A stretch of DNA of 11,200 bases, from assembly GCA_963609805.1 (NCBI GenBank), contig CAVDLN010000052.1, forward strand, positions 1 through 11,200, read 5' to 3'. Of the stretch, positions 1 to 5,484 are shown piece by piece (position 1 is the first letter of the stretch; every line of letters begins with the position of its first letter). Source of the DNA: CAMEON01 sp963609805 (GTDB taxonomy: Bacteria > Bacillota > Clostridia > Oscillospirales > CAG-272). The translations under genes and the position numbers were made by a program. The notes beneath the pieces are model-generated. The model was not told the origin of the DNA, did no database searches, and was given only the letters and a program-made list of their open reading frames with translations.

Positions 1-11
1 TTTCCTTTCAC

Positions 12-21
12 TCACCTCTTT
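12..21 (-). promoter_or_regulatory. Probable ribosome binding site of the next gene off the left edge (gyrA expected)
   Basis: Read on the minus strand, this stretch is AAAGAGGTGA, a good match to the Shine-Dalgarno consensus. It lies 76 bp beyond the gyrB stop and points out of the window. In most Firmicutes gyrA follows gyrB in the same direction, so the downstream gene is probably gyrA, but none of its coding sequence can be identified here. An alternative reading is an ATG at 24-22 that is itself the start (reading M-K-E-V-S-E-R-K to the edge). That start has only a poor binding site before it. Confidence 0.35.
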
Positions 22-97
22 CATAAAAAATTACTTTTCACGGTAATTATTTCATTTCTTCTTTCATCGCTCCCTTTCTCTCCTTTCTCAAACTTTC

Positions 98-2104
98 TCA
101 AATATCCAGATTTTCCGCAAATTTGGCGTTTTCCTCTATGAAAGCGCGGCGCGGCTCCACTTTGTCCCCCATGAGAAGGGAGAATATTTCGTCACATACC
201 ATGGCATCCTCGATGGTCACGCGCTGCAGCGTGCGGTTGGCGGGATCCATAGTCGTCTCGCGCAGCTCGTGGTCGTCCATCTCACCGAGTCCCTTGTAGC
301 GGTCGGCCTCGACATTGCCTCCGATTTCCGCGATGATTCTGTCGCGTTCCTCATCCGAAAAGGCAAAGCGGTCGTTTTCGCCCTTGTGGTTCTTTTTGTA
401 AATGCGGTACAGAGGCGGCATGGCAAAGTAGACATGCCCCTCCTCGACAAGCTGCCGCATGTGCCGGAACAGAAAGGTAAGAATCAGTATGCGGATATGC
501 GAACCGTCCACATCGGCATCCGCCATAATGATGATTTTCCCGTAGCGCAGCTTGGTGATGTCGAATTCCTCGCCGATTCCGCATCCGATCGCCTGAATGA
601 TGGGCAGCAGCGACGGGTTTCCGTACACCTTGTCCAGTCTGGTTTTTTCCACGTTCAGCACCTTGCCGCGCAGCGGAAGGATAGCCTGATAGCGCGGGTT
701 TCTTCCCTGCCCCGCCGTACCGCCTGCGGAATCTCCCTCCACAAGGTACAGCTCGGTCAGCTCCGCGCTCTTCTCCTGGCAGTCCTTGAGCTTACCCGGC
801 AGCGACGAACCCTCGGACAGCGCGCTGCGGCGGGTCGCCTCCCGTGCCTTTCTGGCAGCCTCCCGCGCGCGGGACGCCGTCATGGCCTTGTCCAGAATGA
901 CGCGCGCGACGGCGGGATTCTCCTCAAAGAACTCCGCCAGTTTGGATGTCACGGTGCTCTCCACCAGCGTCCGGATATCGGAATTGCCCAGCTTTGCCTT
1001 TGTCTGGCTCTCGAACTGCGCGTTCTCCAGCTTGACCGACACGACGGCGCACAGACCCTCGCGGACATCCTCGCCGGACAGATTCTTGTCGCTGTCCTTC
1101 AGAATGCCCGCTTTGTGTCCGTAATCGTTGATGGCGCGCGTAAGACCGGAGCGGAATCCGGTCTCATGGGTGCCGCCCTCGACGGTGTTCATGTTGTTGG
1201 CGAAGGTCATGACGCATTCGTCATAGCTGTCCGTATACTGCAGGGCGATCTCGGCAACGCTCGTGCCCTTCTCCCCGCGCATGAAAATAACCTTTTCGTG
1301 GCAGGGCGTGGCGTGCTTCTGGTGCTCCGCCAGATACTCCACGAAATGCCGGATTCCGCCCTCGTAGCAGAGATCCTCCTCCAGCGGCGGCAGCGCGTTC
1401 CCCTCGCTGTCGGTGCGGGGACGGTCGTCCCGCAGGCAGATCCGCACGCCTCCGTTCAGGAAGGCCTGCTCCCGCATGCGGTTCAGCAGCATCTTGTAGT
1501 CGAATACCGTGTCCTCGAATATGTCGGCATCCGGCTTGAAGGTGACCTTCACGCCGTGCGTGCGGCCCGGCTCCGACGCTCCCTCGTTGCGGAAGGCGCG
1601 CGCCACATGCCCGCGCTCAAACCGCTCCGTATACTTCACGCCGTCCACGGTGTCCTCCAGCTCCAGCCACTCGGACAGCGCGTTGACAACCGACGCGCCG
1701 ACGCCGTGCAGACCGCCGGCGATCTTGTATCCGCCGCCGCCGAATTTTCCTCCCGCGTGCAGGATGGTATAGACCACCTCGGGTGTGGGAATCCCCTCCT
1801 TGGGGTGAATGCCGGCGGGAATGCCCCGTCCGTTGTCCTCCACCGTGACGCTGTTGTCGGGATTGATGACAACCGTTATCCTGTCGCAGTGTCCCGCCAG
1901 CGCCTCGTCGATGGAGTTGTCCACGATTTCGTACACCAGATGGTGCAGCCCGCGGATGGACGTTGTGCCGATATACATACCCGGACGCTTGCGGACTGCC
2001 TCCAGTCCCTCCAGCACCTGTATCTGGTTCTCGTCGTATACCTCCTCCGTGGCGGTGTTGACTCCCTCGGGGAGCTTTGCTTCTTCCATGCTGTTCTCTG
2101 CCAT
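98..2104 (-). CDS. gyrB: DNA gyrase subunit B
   Basis: ATPase and TOPRIM subunit of DNA gyrase, which with GyrA introduces negative supercoils using ATP in the cytoplasm. The 668 residues are slightly above the usual 635-650. The N-terminal GHKL ATPase shows EIVDNSIDEA (about 59-68), EDNGRGIP (89-96) and the ATP-lid glycine run GGLHGVGASVVNA (130-142). The transducer follows to about residue 400. The TOPRIM domain starts at YLVEGDSAGG (453-462), with catalytic Glu456 and metal-binding Asp529, Asp531 and Asp533 in ADADVDGSH, then PLRGKVLNVEK (477-487). The tail motif RYKGLGEMDD (602-611) and the ending FIEENAKFAENLDI are typical. The start is supported by a purine-rich AAAGGAAA at 2117-2124, about 12 bases upstream; a second Met at residue 6 is possible. 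It lies 75 bp after the DUF370 gene and is probably the last gene of the dnaN cluster before gyrA. TAGQGR replaces the more usual SAKQGR after the EGDSAGG motif. ParE is the paralogue to exclude, but the recF neighbourhood and GyrB-type tail favour GyrB. Confidence 0.98.
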   Translation of the reverse strand: MAENSMEEAKLPEGVNTATEEVYDENQIQVLEGLEAVRKRPGMYIGTTSIRGLHHLVYEIVDNSIDEALAGHCDRITVVINPDNSVTVEDNGRGIPAGIHPKEGIPTPEVVYTILHAGGKFGGGGYKIAGGLHGVGASVVNALSEWLELEDTVDGVKYTERFERGHVARAFRNEGASEPGRTHGVKVTFKPDADIFEDTVFDYKMLLNRMREQAFLNGGVRICLRDDRPRTDSEGNALPPLEEDLCYEGGIRHFVEYLAEHQKHATPCHEKVIFMRGEKGTSVAEIALQYTDSYDECVMTFANNMNTVEGGTHETGFRSGLTRAINDYGHKAGILKDSDKNLSGEDVREGLCAVVSVKLENAQFESQTKAKLGNSDIRTLVESTVTSKLAEFFEENPAVARVILDKAMTASRAREAARKAREATRRSALSEGSSLPGKLKDCQEKSAELTELYLVEGDSAGGTAGQGRNPRYQAILPLRGKVLNVEKTRLDKVYGNPSLLPIIQAIGCGIGEEFDITKLRYGKIIIMADADVDGSHIRILILTFLFRHMRQLVEEGHVYFAMPPLYRIYKKNHKGENDRFAFSDEERDRIIAEIGGNVEADRYKGLGEMDDHELRETTMDPANRTLQRVTIEDAMVCDEIFSLLMGDKVEPRRAFIEENAKFAENLDI

Positions 2105-2179
2105 TTTGCGATTTCTTTTCCTTTCCTTCTGGTCTGTCTGTTTCTCGAAAAGTCTTTATTTGTAAATGATTTTTTCTTT

Positions 2180-2449
2180 TTATCTGTCCCCGCTCTGCCC
2201 GCGGATTCTGCCGATTAAGGCAGCCGTGGAGAGCTGGGAGAAGTACACGCCGCAGCCCCCGCCGCTTCCGTCGCGGTACAGCACGAAGGATTTCGGGATT
2301 TCCTCCGTAGCCGCCTTTACCATATCGCGCTTCTGCGCCTCCGAAAGGTATTTCCGCGTAATCCATGACGTGGTTGTGCGGTCGGCGTCGAATATGCCTA
2401 TAATGTCCCGTATGCGGATATTCCGCCTGCTTCCGATATGGAGATACAT
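2180..2449 (-). CDS. remB: DUF370 / RemB-like (YaaB) small regulatory protein
   Basis: A protein of 89 residues beginning MYLHIGSRRNIRIRDIIGIFD, the characteristic opening of the YaaB/RemB side of the DUF370 family. That family sits between recF and gyrB in Bacillus and many Clostridia. In Bacillus subtilis, RemB takes part in activating extracellular-matrix genes and RemA is a DNA-binding relative; no such role can be shown from this sequence. The middle is charged, and IPKSFVLYRD (51-60) is followed by a glycine-rich turn GSGGGCGVYF (61-70) and the typical SQLSTAAL segment (71-78). Length is slightly over the usual 80-85. There is no signal peptide or membrane segment. It starts 22 bp after the recF stop with only a weak binding site, which suggests translation partly coupled to recF. 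Family assignment is firm from the motif and position; the function is inferred. Confidence 0.85.
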   Translation of the reverse strand: MYLHIGSRRNIRIRDIIGIFDADRTTTSWITRKYLSEAQKRDMVKAATEEIPKSFVLYRDGSGGGCGVYFSQLSTAALIGRIRGQSGDR

Positions 2450-2471
2450 GGCTTTTCTCGCTTTCTTTTAC

Positions 2472-3599
2472 TTACTCCTCGAAATACCGGCCGTTTTCCA
2501 CGCGTACCGAACGGAAGGAATCCGCGGAAAACGCACGGGATATATCCTCGCAGCAGGTCATGATCACCTGCCTGCCGGACAGCTCGCGGAGCAGATAGGC
2601 GCGGCGGCTGCCGTCCAGCTCGGACAGCACGTCGTCAAACAGGAACACCGGCAGATCCCCGCCCGCCTCCTGCCCGCTGACGGTTCCCTCCGCCAGCTTC
2701 ATGGCAAGCGCGATGGAGCGCTGCTGCCCCTGCGACGCGTAGAGACGCGCGGGGCGTCCGTTGAGCGTCAGCAAAAGGTCATCCCGATGCACGCCGTACA
2801 GCGTGCTGCCGGCGCCGACTTCCCGCGCGGTCCGCTCGGTCAGCAGCCGGAAATATTCCGGCTCGGTTGCCTCGGCGGACAGCATTTCCCGCGCCGGCAG
2901 TCCCAGCGAATTGACATACCCGATGCCGGGAACCTCCCGGTTGCCCGTCATGTCGGCGAAGCACTCCTTCATAAGGGCTTCCAGCCGCAGGATGTATTCC
3001 GCCCGGCGGGCGGCTATTTCCGCGCACGCACCCGCCAGCTGCGCCGACCACTGCTCGATTGTCTCGTCCGGTCTGCCGCCGGATTCCTGCGCCTGCCGCA
3101 GCAGAGCGTTTCTCTCCTTCAGCGCGCGGTTTAACCGTTTCAGCGCACGGACGTACACGGGGCGCAGCTGGGATATCGCCACGTTCAGAAAATCCCGCCG
3201 GTCCTCCGGCGATCCCTGCACGACCGACAGATGCGCCGGACAGAACAGCACCACGCGGAACCCGCCGACGATCTCGCTCATGCTCCTCACCCGCACGCCG
3301 TTGCGGTCAACCGCCCTTGCGCGGGACCCCCGCACAAGCCGGAACCGCAGCGTGCAGTCCGCCTGCCCCTCCGACGAATAGAGGTTCTCGACCGTGGCGC
3401 CGTCCGCGCCGAACCGGATAAGCTCCTCGTCGTGTCCCGTGCGGAAGGTTTTTCCCAGCGCCGTATAGTACAGCGCCTCCAGCAGGTTTGTTTTTCCCTG
3501 CGCGTTGTCCCCGTGCAGCAGATTGACGCCGGAGGAAAAGCGCACCTCCGCCTCCCCGGCATTGCGGAAATCCAGCAGGCGGATCCGTCTGCACTGCAT
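2472..3599 (-). CDS. recF: DNA replication and repair protein RecF
   Basis: SMC-like ATPase that works with RecO and RecR to load RecA at single-strand gaps and stalled forks. The 375 residues match the family's usual 360-380. The opening IRLLDFRNAGEAEVRFSSG is the typical N-terminal strand pair. Walker A is GDNAQGKTN (30-38), the conserved HRDD is at 271-274, the ABC-type signature is SQGQQRSIALAMK (289-301), and Walker B is VFLFDDVLSELD (318-329), followed by a D-loop-like stretch. The arm between 140 and 215 is Arg/Ala/Leu-rich helix, as expected for the short RecF coiled coil. The start is fixed by an AAGGAG inside the last dnaN codons, 7 bases upstream. It begins only 4 bp after the dnaN stop, with no intervening S4-domain gene. 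It is cotranscribed with dnaN by position, and probably with the DUF370 gene 22 bp downstream. Confidence 0.97.
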   Translation of the reverse strand: MQCRRIRLLDFRNAGEAEVRFSSGVNLLHGDNAQGKTNLLEALYYTALGKTFRTGHDEELIRFGADGATVENLYSSEGQADCTLRFRLVRGSRARAVDRNGVRVRSMSEIVGGFRVVLFCPAHLSVVQGSPEDRRDFLNVAISQLRPVYVRALKRLNRALKERNALLRQAQESGGRPDETIEQWSAQLAGACAEIAARRAEYILRLEALMKECFADMTGNREVPGIGYVNSLGLPAREMLSAEATEPEYFRLLTERTAREVGAGSTLYGVHRDDLLLTLNGRPARLYASQGQQRSIALAMKLAEGTVSGQEAGGDLPVFLFDDVLSELDGSRRAYLLRELSGRQVIMTCCEDISRAFSADSFRSVRVENGRYFEE

Positions 3600-3603
3600 T
3601 TTC

Positions 3604-4803
3604 TTACTCCTTCATGCGCACCGGGAGCAGGAAGAACAGCTCTCCCTCCCCGGAGGCCTCCTCCTCGCTCACGGCGGGTTCTATATTCATGCTGGTCAGC
3701 GGGTTGGTCACGGACAGCCTGACCTCCTCGGCACGGCAGGCGCGCAGGCTGTCCATCAGGTAGCGGTTGTTGAATCCGATGGTCAGATCCGCCCCCTCAT
3801 GGCGGATCGGGATTCTATCAAAGGCGCTTCCCATGCCGGACACGGCGGATACCTCCAGAAAATCCCCGCTGAAATTCAGGCGGACGCCGGATCTCACAAC
3901 GCCCGGCACCCGCTCCTCGGTAATCAGGGCGGCTCTCTCCAGCGCGCCCAGCAGCGCCTCCCGGTTCACGACGGCGGAAATCGGATGATTCCGGATTATG
4001 ACGCGGTTGTAATCCATGTATTCGGCGTCAATCAGGCGGGAGAAAAACACGATGCCGTCCATTTCAAACACAATGTTCTTGCGGAACATATGCACCCGCA
4101 CGGACAAGCCGGGGCGGTCCGCGCCGCCGCCGTCCTCCTCCGTCCTGTCCGCCTTCACGTCCAGCAGCTTGAACAGTTCCCCGACGGATTTTGTCGGCAG
4201 GATAAAGCGGTAGTTCAGCGTCTCTCCGCTCTCGTTCCTGTTCTCCGTTTCGACGTCGGCGCCGCATACCGCCATCCGGTAGGAATCGCAGGCGACGGTA
4301 TCCAGACGGCCGTCCCGGACGCACATATACATACCGTTCAGGAAGGGGCGCTGGTCATTGATTCCCATGGCGTGCATGCACTTGCCGATCATGGCGCGCA
4401 GGGTCTGCCGCGGCAGGCTGAATCCGTTTGCGGAGCTGAGACGCGGCAGATCCGGAAATTCGGATGCCGGCAGCGCGTTCATGGTCTGGGAGGAGCTGCC
4501 GCACACGATGGTTGCGATGCTTTTCGCGTCAACGGACAGGGTGACGTCGCCGTCCTCCATGGCGCGGACGGTCTGGCTGAACTTGGACGCGCTGATTACG
4601 GCGGAGCCTTCCTCGATTACGGTGACGGGCAGGACGACGCGGACGCCCTTCTCAAGATCAAAGGTGGTCATGCGGCAGATGTCGGGGGCTTCCACTTCAA
4701 ACAGAATGCCCTCTGTCGCGGACAGCGTGGTTTTACCGGACGCGCCGCTCATCAGGGGAGCGACAGCGGTGCACATATCGGATTTTGAGAAAACAATTTT
4801 CAT
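3604..4803 (-). CDS. dnaN: DNA polymerase III beta subunit (sliding clamp)
   Basis: Ring-forming clamp that tethers DNA polymerase III and many repair factors to DNA; it acts as a dimer with three clamp-fold domains per monomer. Recognisable segments are SEFPDLP (114-120), RPFLNGMYM (152-160), ACDSYRMAV (171-179), LIDAEYMDYNRVI (257-269), FNNRYLMDSLRA (344-355) and the C-terminal strand FFLLPVRM (390-397). These correspond to the family motifs that end domain I, open domain II, lead into domain III and close the protein-binding pocket. At 399 residues it is longer than the usual 366-380. The surplus sits in polar loops at about 183-197 and in acidic, Gly-rich loops at about 219-232 and 378-388. 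The start is supported by AAAGGAG ten bases upstream. It is the first gene after the origin and runs away from it; the recF start lies 4 bp past its stop. Confidence 0.97.
   Translation of the reverse strand: MKIVFSKSDMCTAVAPLMSGASGKTTLSATEGILFEVEAPDICRMTTFDLEKGVRVVLPVTVIEEGSAVISASKFSQTVRAMEDGDVTLSVDAKSIATIVCGSSSQTMNALPASEFPDLPRLSSANGFSLPRQTLRAMIGKCMHAMGINDQRPFLNGMYMCVRDGRLDTVACDSYRMAVCGADVETENRNESGETLNYRFILPTKSVGELFKLLDVKADRTEEDGGGADRPGLSVRVHMFRKNIVFEMDGIVFFSRLIDAEYMDYNRVIIRNHPISAVVNREALLGALERAALITEERVPGVVRSGVRLNFSGDFLEVSAVSGMGSAFDRIPIRHEGADLTIGFNNRYLMDSLRACRAEEVRLSVTNPLTSMNIEPAVSEEEASGEGELFFLLPVRMKE
3607..3612 (-). promoter_or_regulatory. recF ribosome binding site inside the end of dnaN
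   Basis: The last dnaN codons (Lys-Glu-stop) read AAG GAG TAA on the minus strand, so AAGGAG forms the recF Shine-Dalgarno site, 7 bases before the recF ATG. Ribosomes finishing dnaN would stop on top of the recF initiation region, which implies translational coupling. This also supports the chosen recF start. Confidence 0.8.
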
Positions 4804-4813
4804 AGGTTTGTGT

Positions 4814-4820
4814 CTCCTTT
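4814..4820 (-). promoter_or_regulatory. dnaN ribosome binding site
   Basis: The minus strand reads AAAGGAG here, a perfect core Shine-Dalgarno sequence, with a 10-base spacer to the dnaN ATG at 4803. I found no convincing sigma-A promoter directly in front of it. dnaN may be read through from dnaA across the origin, or use a promoter I cannot recognise. Confidence 0.75.
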
Positions 4821-4895
4821 CTGGAACGTATCGGTGGGAACGGGCGGAATGTCCGACCGTTTTTATCGGAACGGGACGGGTTCGCGCGCGGTCAG

Positions 4896-4927
4896 TCTAC
4901 CTGTCTATCTTTCTATCCGTCTATCCA
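4896..4927. repeat. Four tandem 8-bp repeats TCTATCNN in the origin region
   Basis: Four consecutive octamers share TCTAYC: TCTACCTG, TCTATCTT, TCTATCCG and TCTATCCA, in exact 8-bp register. On the minus (dnaN-coding) strand this reads as repeated GATAGA or GGTAGA. The array lies 93 bp upstream of the dnaN start. I do not recognise it as a known box; it could be a protein-binding array, part of the unwinding region, or a simple slippage repeat. Confidence 0.75.
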
Positions 4928-5130
4928 GAAGCAGCAGCCGTAGTGGGGCGGAAACTGTGGAATACCGGAAAATGCAGGTACGACAAAGCGTATTTCGCCG
5001 TAAATTTTTATTCTCCGTGTTCGGAATGCACGGATTCGGATCCGGAAAAATGGGGAAAACCGGGAAAGCGCGCCGGATTTCGTGCAAAAATCGGATTATT
5101 CTGATTGAATTGCCGCGACAGACGAGTCGC

Positions 5131-5139
5131 TGCGGATAA
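5131..5139 (-). promoter_or_regulatory. DnaA box, one mismatch (outlying)
   Basis: The minus strand reads TTATCCGCA, differing from TTATCCACA only at position 7. It lies between the main box cluster and the AT-rich patch at 5084-5112, where a box next to the unwinding element would be expected. Confidence 0.5.
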
Positions 5140-5249
5140 AAAACGGCGTATTTCTGCGGAAAAACGGAGGTGTCCGCACCGTCGTCTGTGGAAACGGCGG
5201 AGGGAAACGGGCGGAAAACGAAACCGGGGACGGTGAGAAAAAATTCCGC

Positions 5250-5258
5250 ATATCCACA
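5250..5258 (+). promoter_or_regulatory. DnaA box, one mismatch
   Basis: The plus strand reads ATATCCACA, one base off TTATCCACA. It marks the dnaN-side edge of the main cluster. Confidence 0.6.
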
Positions 5259-5323
5259 GGGAGCGGATGGCGCGACATTTCCCGAAAAGTCCGTGAAAAG
5301 CAAGGAAAAGCGGGTGGATTGCG

Positions 5324-5332
5324 TGTGAATAA
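5324..5332 (-). promoter_or_regulatory. DnaA box, exact consensus
   Basis: The minus strand reads TTATTCACA, an exact match to TTATNCACA. It is probably the highest-affinity site in the origin. An A-rich run follows directly at 5331-5336. Confidence 0.8.
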
Positions 5333-5350
5333 AAAAGCGGATAAAGCACA

Positions 5351-5383
5351 TTTTCCACAGGATTTCCAACACCCTGTGGAAAA
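5351..5383. promoter_or_regulatory. Inverted pair of DnaA boxes TTTTCCACA
   Basis: TTTTCCACAGG at 5351-5361 and its exact reverse complement at 5373-5383 are separated by 11 bp. The centres of the two 9-mers are 24 bp apart. Each 9-mer is one mismatch from TTATCCACA, and the same variant is used in Firmicute origins. The exact 11-bp arms extend the box by two G bases, suggesting selected symmetry for two DnaA molecules facing each other. Confidence 0.75.
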
Positions 5384-5414
5384 GTCAAAAGATTCCACAG
5401 CGTTTCCCACATCC

Positions 5415-5423
5415 TGTGGAAAA
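5415..5423 (-). promoter_or_regulatory. DnaA box, one mismatch, nearest dnaA
   Basis: The minus strand reads TTTTCCACA, again followed by GG. With the partial box around 5391-5399 it forms a second, imperfect inverted pair (8-bp arms 5393-5400 and 5414-5421). A 7-of-9 match, TTTCCCACA, lies between them at 5403-5411. Confidence 0.7.
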
Positions 5424-5484
5424 GGGCGGAAAACTTTCGGATGCGTCCTGTCGGAAGGCTGTTGAGAGTTCCGGCGGGGACGTG

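Larger units (their letters stand above)
4804..5484. other. oriC: Replication origin (oriC) region between dnaA and dnaN
   Basis: A 681-bp stretch with no credible gene. The dnaA-proximal third (5250-5423) holds a dense cluster of DnaA boxes: TTATTCACA exact at 5324-5332, TTTTCCACA at 5351-5359, 5375-5383 and 5415-5423 in both orientations, and weaker ones. A one-mismatch box TTATCCGCA lies at 5131-5139, and 7-of-9 matches occur at 4956-4964, 5187-5195 and 5403-5411. The AT-rich patch at about 5084-5112 is a candidate unwinding site in an otherwise GC-rich sequence. Phased A-tracts occur at 5046-5090 and 5285-5309, and four 8-bp tandem repeats at 4896-4927. DnaA boxes between dnaA and dnaN match the dnaA-dnaN half of the Bacillus-type origin. 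No boxes were seen in the 226 bp upstream of dnaA, so I see no second half in this window. The exact start site is inference. Confidence 0.88.

Noticed and set aside
25..52. AT-rich hairpin followed by T residues after gyrB, as a terminator
   Set aside because: The stem is only six A/T-dominated pairs with an 8-base loop. It is too weak to call, and a ribosome binding site for a following gene lies just downstream.
2105..2179. Separate promoter for gyrB in the 75-bp gap after the DUF370 gene
   Set aside because: A TTTACA on the minus strand could be a -35, but no acceptable -10 lies 16-18 bp downstream.
269..2218. A 649-codon plus-strand open frame opposite gyrB
   Set aside because: It is a mirror of the gyrB reading frame caused by avoidance of TTA, CTA and TCA codons. 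No domain is recognisable.
3505..4788. A 427-codon plus-strand open frame opposite dnaN and the start of recF
   Set aside because: It overlaps two well-supported genes almost completely, and its His/Gln/Gly-rich translation is typical of antisense frames.
4905..5412. Overlapping minus-strand open frames of 104-155 codons in the origin region, and a plus-strand one at 4810-5139
   Set aside because: Several frames are open at once because the segment is purine/pyrimidine-biased. The translations are Phe/Pro/Arg-rich with no domain, and they run through the DnaA boxes.
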